Assembly (NCBI GenBank): GCA_900119535.1
Contig: FPJT01000002.1
Coordinates: 62,001-126,000 of the forward strand
Length of the DNA: 64,000 bases
From: Ruminococcus sp. XPD3002
GTDB taxonomy: Bacteria > Bacillota > Clostridia > Oscillospirales > Ruminococcaceae
Reading direction: 5' to 3'
The notes beneath the pieces were generated by a model. That model worked only from the letters and a program-made list of their open reading frames with translations, was not told the origin of the DNA and ran no database searches. Numbering within the stretch: the first letter of the stretch is position 1; every line of letters starts with the position of its first letter. Positions 1 through 7,895 of this stretch are shown here, piece by piece. A program made the translations under genes and the position numbers.

Positions 1-207
1 GAGACCTGCCGAGCCTGTTATACATACAGTGAATTCCTCATCAGGGTAATCCGCTCTGATTATTTTCAGCTGATCTGTCACGGTCTCTTTGACCTTTGAA
101 AGGTGACGCTGATATTTAGAATAAACGATATTTCCGTCGGTATCAGTTATTACCGTTTTGACGGTAGTAGAGCCGACATCGATCCCAAGTGAGTATCTGT
201 TCGCCAT
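1..207 (-). CDS. Acyl-CoA dehydratase activase (BcrAD/BadFG family), 5' part only
   Basis: Reading from the ATG at 207 toward the window edge gives about 69 residues beginning MANRYSLGIDVGSTTVKTV. This is the ASKHA-type phosphate-binding loop (DVGSTTVK) of the ATPases that activate 2-hydroxyacyl-CoA dehydratases by ATP-driven electron transfer; many Firmicutes carry long multidomain paralogues of unknown substrate. An AGGTG ribosome binding site lies just upstream. The rest of the gene, including the cluster-binding cysteines, is outside the window, so the subfamily cannot be decided. A minus-strand -10-like TATAAT at 253-258 could be its promoter. Confidence 0.75.
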   Translation of the reverse strand, partial: MANRYSLGIDVGSTTVKTVITDTDGNIVYSKYQRHLSKVKETVTDQLKIIRADYPDEEFTVCITGSAGL

Positions 208-554
208 ATTACACCTCAATAATTATATTCTGAGCATAAAAATACATAATACATTATACAACATAATTCTGAAAAAATAAAGGGTTTTCACACAATTTTC
301 GTATTTCCCGATATTACGTTGATAAAGCTGTAAATTTTTTGTAGTTTATGACGATATGGCGCTGAAAAAATGTATTCAAGGGGATTTTCTGCAAGAGAAG
401 GCGTCCCTTCCGGGTTCTGTGATGATCATGAGGAAGAGCGGTTACAAACAGGGAATTTCTGTTACAATTTAAATTTGATGTTGCCAAGCACCGTTAAAAT
501 ATGTATAATTATAAAAGAAAGAATAACTATCCCCATGAAGCGGAGGTAATAAAG
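208..554. other. Divergent intergenic region
   Basis: AT-rich spacer between the minus-strand activase gene and the plus-strand lipoprotein gene. It holds a minus-strand TATAAT at 253-258 with only a poor -35, and the good plus-strand promoter listed separately. I see no gene, repeat or RNA in the rest. Confidence 0.5.
481..509 (+). promoter_or_regulatory. Sigma-A-type promoter for the lipoprotein gene
   Basis: TTGCCA at 481-486, 17-nt spacer, TATAAT at 504-509. The -10 overlaps an in-frame ATG at 501, which rules that ATG out as the translation start. Confidence 0.7.
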
Positions 555-1253
555 ATGAATATGAACAGGGTTAAAGCCTTTGCAGGTTCGGCACTTGTAC
601 TGATTTCGGCAGTTCTTTGCAGCTGCGGAGCTAAAAATACAGAGAGAAAGCGTCCCGTGACCGACAGCGGACTTGCTGTATTTACGGATGCACCCACAAC
701 TGCACCGCAGCAGACTGTTCCGCAGGTCGATAACGACTACGATCAGACAAAGGACGACTACTATTACAATGATGAGAGCGACTACTATCAGCAGGAAACT
801 ACTGCCGTGACCACTAAGAAGAACAAGAAAAACAAATCATCGTCCACAACAGCGGCAGCTTCCAAGAATAAAAAGAACAAGAAGAACAAGAATACCACTA
901 CTGCCGCAGAGGAGTATGAGTCTGCCGAGACCTACACCGAAGCATGGACTGAGTTCGATGATAAAAACTATGTGGAATATCACTTCCGCAATCAGAAGCT
1001 CCTGAACCAGCATTTTGAGAAGCACGGCGGAGAGTTCAGGAAGGACTTCGGCTATCAGAACGCCGAGGAGTACGAAAAGGGTGCAAGCGACGTTATCAAC
1101 AATCCCGAGGCTCTCCATAAGACAGAAGCTGAGGACGGCGACGGAGTTTACTACATCGAAGCTACCAACGAGTTCGTGATACTCTCCACAGACGGTTATA
1201 TCCGTACTTATTTCCGTCCCAACGGCGGACTTGATTACTATAACAGACAATAG
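555..1253 (+). CDS. Lipoprotein with Thr/Lys-rich low-complexity linker, function unknown
   Basis: The ATG at 555 has GGAGGT at 542-547 and lies downstream of the promoter, so it is chosen over the ATG at 501. The 232-residue product starts with a short basic n-region, a hydrophobic core and a Cys-Ser-Cys-Gly stretch that fits a lipoprotein signal. Next comes a low-complexity part rich in Asp/Tyr, then Thr and Lys-Asn-Lys-Lys repeats (about residues 35-115), typical of a spacer through the cell wall. The C-terminal 110 residues are acidic and more ordered-looking (FRNQKLLNQHFEKHGGEF and a final beta-rich part). That C-terminal motif resembles small extracytoplasmic domains seen next to colicin/RNase-like modules, but I cannot name it. 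It is followed at 14 nt by uvrC and may be co-transcribed. Confidence 0.75.
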   Translation: MNMNRVKAFAGSALVLISAVLCSCGAKNTERKRPVTDSGLAVFTDAPTTAPQQTVPQVDNDYDQTKDDYYYNDESDYYQQETTAVTTKKNKKNKSSSTTAAASKNKKNKKNKNTTTAAEEYESAETYTEAWTEFDDKNYVEYHFRNQKLLNQHFEKHGGEFRKDFGYQNAEEYEKGASDVINNPEALHKTEAEDGDGVYYIEATNEFVILSTDGYIRTYFRPNGGLDYYNRQ

Positions 1254-1267
1254 CAAGAGGTGAGAAA

Positions 1268-3091
1268 ATGAATCCGAGATTGCCGTATCTCCGAGATAAG
1301 ACTTCAAAGCTGACTTCCTCCCCGGGAGTCTATATAATGAAGAACAAGGAGCTTGCTATAATCTATATCGGCAAGGCTAAGAACCTTAAAAACCGTGTTA
1401 CCAGCTATTTCCGTGAGAATCCCGACCATACCCCGAAGGTAGCTGCTATGGTGTCGAATGTCTACGACTACGACTTTATAGTTACGGACAGCGAATTCGA
1501 GGCGCTGCTGCTGGAATGCAGCCTTATAAAACAGCACAAGCCGAAGTATAACATCCTCCTCAAGGATGACAAGGGCTATCACTACATCCGCATCTCCGAC
1601 GAGGAGTATCCCCGTATCACCAACGAAAAGAACAATAAGGCTTCGGGCAGATATCTCGGACCGTACACCAGCGGCTTCATCACCAAAGAAGCTGTAAGCG
1701 AGGCGAACCGTGTTTACATGCTCCCCACTTGCCGAAGACGTTTTCCGCAGGATTTCGGCAAGGAGCGTCCCTGCCTCAACTATCATATCAAGCTATGCAT
1801 GGGAGTCTGCCGCGGAAAAATTTCCGCAGAGGACTACCGTGAGACTGTGGAACAGGCAGTGGACTTCATAAAAACAGGAAGCGCACAGTCCGTTGAACGC
1901 ATGGAAAAGGAAATGGAAGAAGCTGCCGAACGCCTTGAATTTGAAAAGGCTGCAATGCTCCGTGACCGCATAGCAGCTGTCCGCAAGGCTTCCGAGAAAC
2001 AGAAGATGATAAACAGCGGTGTGGACTCCGCCGACGTTATAGGTATTGCCGCATCTGATGAGGGACTTTATATATCCGTCCTTATGTACCGCGAGAACCG
2101 CCTTTTCGACAAAGCGGTTTTCCAACTCGGCAGACCTGAGGAGGGTGAGGACATACTCTCACAGTTCATGATACAGTATTACCACGGCAGGGATGATATC
2201 CCGAAAACTATAGTTGTGGACCATATACCCGATGAGGAGGACCTTATAACCGAACTTCTCGAAAAACAGGCAGGCAGAGGCGTAAAGGTACATGTTCCGC
2301 AGAAGGGAAGACTCAACGACCTGCTGCGTCTTGCAAAGGACAACAGTGCGGAATACGCTGCAATAAAGCGAAGCCGTACTGCCAAAGAGGTCATTGCACT
2401 TGAACAACTGGGCAAGAGTCTTGGACTTGAAAAGCCGCCAAAGTACATCGAAGCTTACGATATATCCAACCTTTCTTCGGAATCGATGGTTGCGGGAATG
2501 GTAGTGTTCGAGGACGGCAGACCGCTGAAAAAAGCTTACAAGCGCTTCACCGTCAAGGAACAGGAGTACCAGAACGACTACGGCAGTATGCACGAGGTAC
2601 TGAAACGCCGACTTATGCACATTGTAACTCAGGAGGGGGACGAGTATTTCACCCGTAAACCCGACCTCATCCTTCTTGACGGCGGCAAGGGACACGTTAA
2701 TGCGGTAGTCCCCATACTCCGTGAGCTTGAACTGGATATCCCTGTTTTCGGCATGGTCAAGGACGACAAACACCGTACCCGTGCCATTGCAACAGGCGGA
2801 CGTGAGATACAGATAAACGATATACGTGCGGCTTTCGACCTTGTTACAAGGATACAGGACGAGGTACACAGGTATTCCGTCAGCTTCATGCATACCCGTC
2901 ACAAGAAAAAGACCTACAGCTCCGAACTTCTTACGGTAAAGGGCGTAGGCGAGAAAAAGGCGGCTAAGATACTCATGAAATACAAGACGAGGGACAAGCT
3001 TCGCTGTGCAACTCCCGAAGAACTTGCAGTTACCGCAGGAGTAAGTCTTGAAACAGGGGCGCAGTTATGGGAAGTTATACAGCACATGTAG
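1268..3091 (+). CDS. uvrC: Excinuclease ABC subunit C
   Basis: UvrC makes both incisions around bulky DNA lesions after UvrAB recognition. The 607-residue protein shows the GIY-YIG nuclease domain (about 14-92; GVYIMKN then IIYIGKAKNLKNRV), an acidic/basic UVR motif that binds UvrB (about 205-240), the RNase H-like second nuclease domain (about 380-540, AYDISNLSSESMVAGMVVF and LILLDGGKGHVNAV) and a C-terminal helix-hairpin-helix (about 555-607). Length matches the family. The start has AGAGGTGAG just upstream. A 247-residue frame antisense to it is a shadow. Confidence 0.97.
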   Translation: MNPRLPYLRDKTSKLTSSPGVYIMKNKELAIIYIGKAKNLKNRVTSYFRENPDHTPKVAAMVSNVYDYDFIVTDSEFEALLLECSLIKQHKPKYNILLKDDKGYHYIRISDEEYPRITNEKNNKASGRYLGPYTSGFITKEAVSEANRVYMLPTCRRRFPQDFGKERPCLNYHIKLCMGVCRGKISAEDYRETVEQAVDFIKTGSAQSVERMEKEMEEAAERLEFEKAAMLRDRIAAVRKASEKQKMINSGVDSADVIGIAASDEGLYISVLMYRENRLFDKAVFQLGRPEEGEDILSQFMIQYYHGRDDIPKTIVVDHIPDEEDLITELLEKQAGRGVKVHVPQKGRLNDLLRLAKDNSAEYAAIKRSRTAKEVIALEQLGKSLGLEKPPKYIEAYDISNLSSESMVAGMVVFEDGRPLKKAYKRFTVKEQEYQNDYGSMHEVLKRRLMHIVTQEGDEYFTRKPDLILLDGGKGHVNAVVPILRELELDIPVFGMVKDDKHRTRAIATGGREIQINDIRAAFDLVTRIQDEVHRYSVSFMHTRHKKKTYSSELLTVKGVGEKKAAKILMKYKTRDKLRCATPEELAVTAGVSLETGAQLWEVIQHM

Positions 3092-3176
3092 TATATACAC
3101 CACGTCAAAATGAACAAAAAATCAACTTTCTGTCGATTGCGGATTGTCAGGAATAACCTATCTTTTTAAAATGATA

Positions 3177-3205
3177 TAGACAAGCTTTCGGAAATAGGTT
3201 ATAAT
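3177..3205 (+). promoter_or_regulatory. Promoter upstream of rsmD-coaD
   Basis: TAGACA at 3177-3182, 17-nt spacer, TATAAT at 3200-3205, about 100 nt before the rsmD start. No clear terminator is visible after uvrC, so some readthrough is possible. Confidence 0.6.
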
Positions 3206-3306
3206 AGCTTATGTATAAAGTGATTTCGGCTTCCGTATGCCGTAAATGCGGAACAGCACGTTTACTGCTGCGCAAGGCAGTGTGAACAGCGGCTGCGGAG
3301 CTTTTG

Positions 3307-3864
3307 ATGAGAGTTATTACAGGTTCTGCCAGAGGCAGGCGTCTTGTTGCGCCCGAAGGACTCGATGTGCGTCCTACGAGCGATAAAGTTAAAGAGGGCA
3401 TATTCTCCGCCATACAGTTCAGAGTCGAAGGCTCTTATGTTCTTGATCTCTTCGCAGGAAGCGGTCAGATGGGCATTGAAGCACTGAGCAGAGGCGCAGA
3501 AAGAGCGGTGTTCGTGGATAATTCGCTCCGTTCCATAAGGTGCGTGAACGAGAATCTCAGGAATACCAAGCTTGAATGGCGTTCAGAGGTCATAAACCGT
3601 GACAGCTACGACTATATCAAGCTCACTGCCAAGAAATTTGACATCATCATACTCGATCCCCCTTACCGTCACGGTCATATAGCGAATCTTCTTCCCCTTG
3701 CGGCAAAGAAGCTCAGCGACGGCGGCTGCATCATCTGCGAGTATGAACAGGAAGCGGAAGAACCTTCTGCTCCCGAAGGAATGGTCCTCAGGAAGATCTA
3801 CACTTATGGCAAGATAAATGTTGCCATTTTTGAAAAGCCCGACGCTGAGGAGGCTGAGGAATGA
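3307..3864 (+). CDS. rsmD: 16S rRNA (guanine966-N2)-methyltransferase
   Basis: Class I SAM-dependent methyltransferase of 185 residues. Seen: RVITGSARGRRL at the N-terminus, the SAM-binding VLDLFAGSGQMGIEALSRGA, and the catalytic DPPY (ILDPPYRHG) typical of N2-guanine methylation in 16S rRNA. GGAG at 3297-3300 fits the ATG at 3307 better than the TTG one codon earlier. It overlaps coaD by 4 nt (ATGA), the usual rsmD-coaD pair in Firmicutes, so the two are translationally coupled. Confidence 0.95.
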   Translation: MRVITGSARGRRLVAPEGLDVRPTSDKVKEGIFSAIQFRVEGSYVLDLFAGSGQMGIEALSRGAERAVFVDNSLRSIRCVNENLRNTKLEWRSEVINRDSYDYIKLTAKKFDIIILDPPYRHGHIANLLPLAAKKLSDGGCIICEYEQEAEEPSAPEGMVLRKIYTYGKINVAIFEKPDAEEAEE

Positions 3865-4352
3865 GAAGGATAGCTGTTTGTCCGGGAAGCTTCGATCCCG
3901 TAACACTGGGACATCTTGATATCATAACACGTGCTTCAAAGCTGTTTGATAAGGTGATAGTCCTTATATCAAGGAACGCAGGCAAGGCTCAGCCGAGCTT
4001 TACCGCTACCGAGCGTATGCTCATGATACAGGCTGTTACCCGTGATCTGGATAACGTCGTTATAGATATTCTCGACGGGCTCCTTGCGGATTACGTACAG
4101 AATGTCGGTGCGATAGCTATAGTAAAGGGACTTCGTGCCGTCAGCGACTTTGAATACGAATTTCAGATGGCTCTTGCCAATAAAAAGCTCTATGCAGGGG
4201 CAGAGACCGTCTTTCTTACTACTGCGGCAGAGAATATGTATCTCAGCTCCAGTGTTGTAAAACAGATAGCATATTTCGGCGGAGACATAAGTCATTTTGT
4301 CCCCGAACAGATACTTGGCGATATAACTCAAAGACTTGTTAAAGAGAGGTAA
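3861..4352 (+). CDS. coaD: Phosphopantetheine adenylyltransferase
   Basis: Penultimate step of coenzyme A synthesis: ATP + 4'-phosphopantetheine to dephospho-CoA. The 163-residue product has the nucleotidyltransferase signature (CPGSFDPVTLGHLDII, with the TxGH motif) and the second motif YLSSSVVKQIA near the C-terminus. The length is normal. The start overlaps the rsmD stop (ATGA). Confidence 0.97.
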   Translation: MRRIAVCPGSFDPVTLGHLDIITRASKLFDKVIVLISRNAGKAQPSFTATERMLMIQAVTRDLDNVVIDILDGLLADYVQNVGAIAIVKGLRAVSDFEYEFQMALANKKLYAGAETVFLTTAAENMYLSSSVVKQIAYFGGDISHFVPEQILGDITQRLVKER

Positions 4353-4357
4353 AAGAT

Positions 4358-4903
4358 ATGAGTATTGATGAGATCCTTGATGAAATGGACGAACTGCTGG
4401 ATAAGGCTCCTTCAGTTCCATTTGTTGCACATAAAAAAGTGGTCGACGGAGAAAGACTCCGCGAGCTTATTAACGATGTAAGACTGAATATGCCTCACGA
4501 ACTGAAAGAGGCTAAGAAGATAGAGTTCGACTGCCAGCGCATACTCAACGAGGCTAAGCTCAATGCCGAGGGTATCATCCGCAAGGCAGAGGAGCGCGCT
4601 CAGCAGATAGTCGGCAAGGAAGCTATCGTTGAGGAAGCAAAGAAGAAGGCTATGGAGATCATAACAAAGGCTCAGACCGCTGCTGCAAATCTCCAGAAAA
4701 GCGCAGCTTTATCTGTTGCCAAGATGCTTAACGATACTGAGACACAGTACAACAAGAACCTTCTTGACATAAAGCGTACAAAGGAGAAGCTTCAGATATC
4801 ACTGAAGAATTCACCTGCACTTAAGCAGCCTGCACAGACTGCACAGGAGATGCTCCAGAGTTCTCCTGTAAGAAACCAGCAGAACAACATGGTAAGAAAG
4901 TAA
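4358..4903 (+). CDS. Coiled-coil protein of the coaD operon, function unknown
   Basis: 181 residues, almost entirely charged helix. Residues about 55-140 are Ala/Glu/Lys-rich heptads (LNAEGIIRKAEERAQQIV) like the stalk of V/F-ATPase b/E/H subunits or DivIVA-like proteins, and the C-terminus is Gln/Pro-rich and likely disordered. No membrane segment or signal peptide. It lies 5 nt after coaD. Proteins of this type directly after coaD are common in related Clostridia, often labelled ATPase-like only because of the coiled coil. I would not assign a function. Confidence 0.8.
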   Translation: MSIDEILDEMDELLDKAPSVPFVAHKKVVDGERLRELINDVRLNMPHELKEAKKIEFDCQRILNEAKLNAEGIIRKAEERAQQIVGKEAIVEEAKKKAMEIITKAQTAAANLQKSAALSVAKMLNDTETQYNKNLLDIKRTKEKLQISLKNSPALKQPAQTAQEMLQSSPVRNQQNNMVRK

Positions 4904-4907
4904 CAGT

Positions 4908-4939
4908 AAAGGCGTACAGTGATGTACGCCTTTGTTTTT
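4908..4939 (+). terminator. Intrinsic terminator of the rsmD-coaD operon
   Basis: Ten-base-pair stem (4908-4917 with 4924-4933), 6-nt loop, then TTTTT at 4935-4939. Confidence 0.9.
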
Positions 4940-4940
4940 G

Positions 4941-5830
4941 CTATTTATCCTGATTTGCGGCGAATATGTCCGCAACTTCATTCAGCGTGATATAGGCGAG
5001 AGGATCTATCTTCTGTACTATGTCACGCATTTTTATGACCTGAAAGCGATTGACCACGAAGTATACCACCTTGCGGTCCGTTCCCGAGAAACCGCCTTTT
5101 GCGTCGAATATAGTCATTCCGCAGCGGAATTCCGTTTGCAGTGCCTTGCATATCTTCTCGGATTCGGATGTTACTATGAAGGCTGCTTTTGAACGGTCGA
5201 GACCATCCACGATGTAATCTACGGTCTTTAGTGCGGCGGCGTAGGTCACTATCGAGTAAAGGGGCAGTATCCAACTGTGTATGACCGCACCGCATATGAT
5301 GTAAAGGATGATGTTGTATATCATCACGAAGGTGCCGACTGACAGTCCGAGCTTTTTTGCGAATATAACTGCCATGACCTCGATGCCGTCCATAGCTCCG
5401 CCGAAACGCAGAGCGAGTCCGCTTCCTATGCCGGATATGACTCATCCGAACAGAGCACAGAGCAGCAGGTCGGTACCTGCAAGGGGAGATGCGATGCTGA
5501 CATCCAGAGGCAGAACATCGGTTATCAGCCACGCTGATACCGAGTAGACTATTACCGTATATACCGCGCTGAATGTGAAATCCCTGCCCTGTTTTTTCAG
5601 TCCATAGAGGAAAAGCAGGATGTTGAGCAGTATAAGGAAAAATGACAGCGACAGGAAATGGGGCGTTATCTGTGAAAGCAGCATAGCTGTGCCCGATATG
5701 CCGCTGTCGTAGAGCTTTACACAGGCGTAAGGAACAGTGTGATGCCTATTGCGTTTATTATGCCTGCTGCGGTGAGCATGAGTATGTTTATGGGGCGGAT
5801 GCTTTTTAATGTATCTGAGGCCTTTTTCAA
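4941..5830 (-). pseudogene. Decayed YitT-family (DUF161/DUF2179) membrane protein gene
   Basis: Read from a TTG at 5830 (AGGAGT at 5835-5840) the sequence starts as a normal YitT protein (LKKASDTLKSIRPINILML...) with hydrophobic helices. After FLTPV the frame breaks at the ACAC dinucleotide at 5719-5722 (plus-strand orientation). Two extra bases shift the continuation KLYDSGISGTAMLL into another frame. That frame continues through more membrane segments to LLCALFG and then meets TGA at 5442-5444. The same frame resumes without any shift as VISGIGSGLALRFGGAMDGIEV and runs through the C-terminal DUF2179 domain to 4941. Removing two bases and one stop would give about 295 residues, the family's usual length. 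Two independent lesions argue for a pseudogene rather than a single sequencing error. Confidence 0.85.
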
Positions 5831-5858
5831 GATTACTCCTTTCGTTATGCGTTAAAAC

Positions 5859-5887
5859 AGGGGAGCTGTCCATCGGACCGCTCCCCT
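5859..5887 (-). terminator. Intrinsic terminator after the 78-residue protein gene
   Basis: Eight-base-pair GC-rich stem (5859-5866 with 5880-5887); on the minus strand it is followed by TGTTTT. Confidence 0.75.
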
Positions 5888-5894
5888 TTGAGTC

Positions 5895-6131
5895 TTACTT
5901 GTTTAAGATCTTGTTGATTATACCGCCGAGGCCGCCTGCCTTTTCGGTAAGCTCGTCGAGGTTTATCTTAGCCTTTATGCCTTCGATGATCTCGTTGATC
6001 TTTTCATCGGGAAGATCGATGCCAACTACACTTTCAACAGCCTTTACAGGATCGCTCTTGAACTTGCTGCCGAAGTCCTTATCGTCCTTTATCTTAGCGA
6101 TGAGTTCTTCAATAATTTTTTTGATATCCAT
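5895..6131 (-). CDS. Small acidic helical protein, function unknown
   Basis: 78 residues, MDIKKIIEELIAKIKDD at the start, then a central FGSKFKSDPVKAVESVVGIDLPDEKI and a Gly-rich end (KAGGLGGIINKILNK). It has its own promoter, an AAGAAGG ribosome binding site and a terminator, so it is a real monocistronic gene. The central pattern (F..DP..A.E...G..LPD) recalls the Nif11/nitrile-hydratase-like leader-peptide domain, but there is no modification enzyme or double-Gly-exporter gene in this window, so a RiPP role is not supported. Confidence 0.8.
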   Translation of the reverse strand: MDIKKIIEELIAKIKDDKDFGSKFKSDPVKAVESVVGIDLPDEKINEIIEGIKAKINLDELTEKAGGLGGIINKILNK

Positions 6132-6166
6132 AACAGGTTACCTTCTTTCAAAAATAATATGTACAT

Positions 6167-6195
6167 ATTATACCATACTTCCTTTGAAAAATCAA
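6167..6195 (-). promoter_or_regulatory. Promoter of the 78-residue protein gene
   Basis: On the minus strand: TTGATT (6190-6195), 17-nt spacer, TATAAT (6167-6172). Confidence 0.75.
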
Positions 6196-6329
6196 GTATT
6201 TTGGACAAAAAATAACAGATATCAATATGAGAGCGCACCCTGATATCCTGCAAGGCTGACTGACTGTGAAATATATTGTGCAAATTGACATATTTGCTGG
6301 AAAGGACCGCTGAAATGGCTGTTATTCTA

Positions 6330-6358
6330 TTGACATAGTTACGCGTATTTGTTATAAT
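6330..6358 (+). promoter_or_regulatory. Promoter of the polysaccharide operon
   Basis: TTGACA at 6330-6335, 17-nt spacer, TATAAT at 6353-6358; consensus in all twelve positions. It lies about 125 nt before the first gene of the operon. The remainder of the 6132-6483 spacer shows no other gene. Confidence 0.85.
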
Positions 6359-6483
6359 GACTTTGTACTGCTTTTTGCAGACATAGTGCGGAAAGCATAT
6401 AATTATAAGGAAATAAAGCTCCGTTGAATGAACCTGTTTTTTCCTGATGATACGGGGCAATAAATACAGACAAAGAGGAGACC

Positions 6484-7893
6484 TTGCAGCTTGGACTGCT
6501 GTGTATTATGGTAAGTAAAAGAGATAAATATAAACGTTTTATATCCTTCGGCTCTGCGGTAGTGCTGCTTGCGGCACTTTCGGGAAGCTTCGCCTTTATC
6601 TGGTACAGGTATTACAGCGATACTATCGTTCTGCCTTACTACAGGCGAGGAAACTGGGTGCTGATAGGTATATATGCGCTGCTGGTATGGCTGTTTTTCA
6701 AGGCATACGGCGGCTTTAAGATAGGCTACCTGAAAAAGACGGACATGCTCTATTCACAGATGATATCTATGGTATGCGTCAATGTTGTGGGATATTTCAT
6801 GGTAAGCCTTATCGGACGTGACTTCATGAGAGTAAGTCCGTTCCTGCTGCTGACTGCGGTGGATTTCGCATTTATTTTCGTCTGGACACTTGTTACTGCA
6901 AAGCTTTATTTCATGATATATCCCCCGAGGAAGCTCATCATTATTTACGGCAGTCATCAGGCTGCTTCACTGGTTCTGAAAATGAGTCAGCGTGTTGATA
7001 AGTATATGATATGCGAATCGGTAAGCGTAAATGAAGAACCCGAAAAGATACGTGAACTCATAAACAAGTATGAGGGAGTCATAATCTGCGATCTTCCTGC
7101 GGAATCACGTAATGATTACCTGAAATACTGCTTTGAAAATTCCATACGTGCGTATATCGCTCCGAAAATATCAGATATTATCATAAGAGGTGCGGACGAT
7201 ATAAGACTTTTCGATACTCCGCTCCTTCTTTGCAGAAATTACGGTCTCGACTTCGAGCAGAGACTTGTTAAACGCATATTTGACATCGTTTTTGCTTCGA
7301 TCGGACTGGTCGTTTCCATGCCTTTCATGCTCCTTCCCGCTATTGCGATCAAGCTTTATGACGGCGGACCTGTGTTTTTCAGACAGAAACGCCTTACTAT
7401 CGACGGCAAGGAGTTCGAGGTATATAAGTTCCGCAGCATGATAGTCGATGCGGAAAAAGCAGGCGTTCCCATGCTTGCATCCGAAAACGATCCCCGTATA
7501 ACTCCTGTGGGCGCTTTCCTCAGAAGAACTCGTCTGGACGAGCTCCCTCAGCTGCTGAATATACTCAAAGGGGATATGTCCATTGTGGGACCTCGTCCCG
7601 AGCGTCCCGAGCTTACGGACGAATACGAGAAGGATATGCCCGAGTTCAGCTTCCGCCTTAAGGTGAAGGCAGGTCTTACAGGCTATGCTCAGGTAACGGG
7701 CGTATACGATACAACTCCATACGATAAGCTGAAAATGGATCTGATGTATATCGAGAACTACTCGATGCGTCTGGATCTTCAGATAATATTAATGACACTT
7801 AAAACCATGCTCTTCCCCGGAAAGACCAATGAGGCTTCTGAGGAGCTCATCCTCCACGGCGGACAGAGCAATAAAGGAAAAGAGGACAAATAA
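6484..7893 (+). CDS. Polyprenyl-phosphate sugar-phosphate transferase (WbaP/WcaJ/EpsE type)
   Basis: This enzyme starts a lipid-linked glycan by moving a sugar-1-phosphate from a nucleotide sugar to undecaprenyl phosphate. The 469-residue protein has about four to five N-terminal membrane helices (roughly 15-140), a soluble CoA-binding-like middle, one more hydrophobic hairpin (RIFDIVFASIGLVVSMPF) and the catalytic bacterial sugar transferase domain. That domain shows GGPVFFRQKR, YKFRSM, RRTRLDELPQLLNILKGD and SIVGPRPERPE. The TTG at 6484 is 3 nt after AGAGGAG, which is tight. The ATG at 6508 is an alternative start. The sugar it transfers cannot be told from sequence. It is first in the operon, 2 nt before the guanylyltransferase gene. 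Confidence 0.92.
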   Translation: MQLGLLCIMVSKRDKYKRFISFGSAVVLLAALSGSFAFIWYRYYSDTIVLPYYRRGNWVLIGIYALLVWLFFKAYGGFKIGYLKKTDMLYSQMISMVCVNVVGYFMVSLIGRDFMRVSPFLLLTAVDFAFIFVWTLVTAKLYFMIYPPRKLIIIYGSHQAASLVLKMSQRVDKYMICESVSVNEEPEKIRELINKYEGVIICDLPAESRNDYLKYCFENSIRAYIAPKISDIIIRGADDIRLFDTPLLLCRNYGLDFEQRLVKRIFDIVFASIGLVVSMPFMLLPAIAIKLYDGGPVFFRQKRLTIDGKEFEVYKFRSMIVDAEKAGVPMLASENDPRITPVGAFLRRTRLDELPQLLNILKGDMSIVGPRPERPELTDEYEKDMPEFSFRLKVKAGLTGYAQVTGVYDTTPYDKLKMDLMYIENYSMRLDLQIILMTLKTMLFPGKTNEASEELILHGGQSNKGKEDK

Positions 7894-7895
7894 AT

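Noticed and set aside
2159..2902. 247-residue open frame antisense to uvrC
   Set aside because: No domain, no ribosome binding site, and overlap with a highly conserved gene; a compositional shadow.
5442..5444. TGA read as glycine or selenocysteine inside the YitT-like gene
   Set aside because: The position normally holds Gly, but other genes here use TGA as a normal stop, no SECIS-like structure is evident, and the same gene has a separate frameshift; decay is the simpler reading.
5895..6131. RiPP precursor cluster
   Set aside because: No radical-SAM maturase, lanthionine synthetase, cyclodehydratase or peptidase-exporter gene lies nearby.
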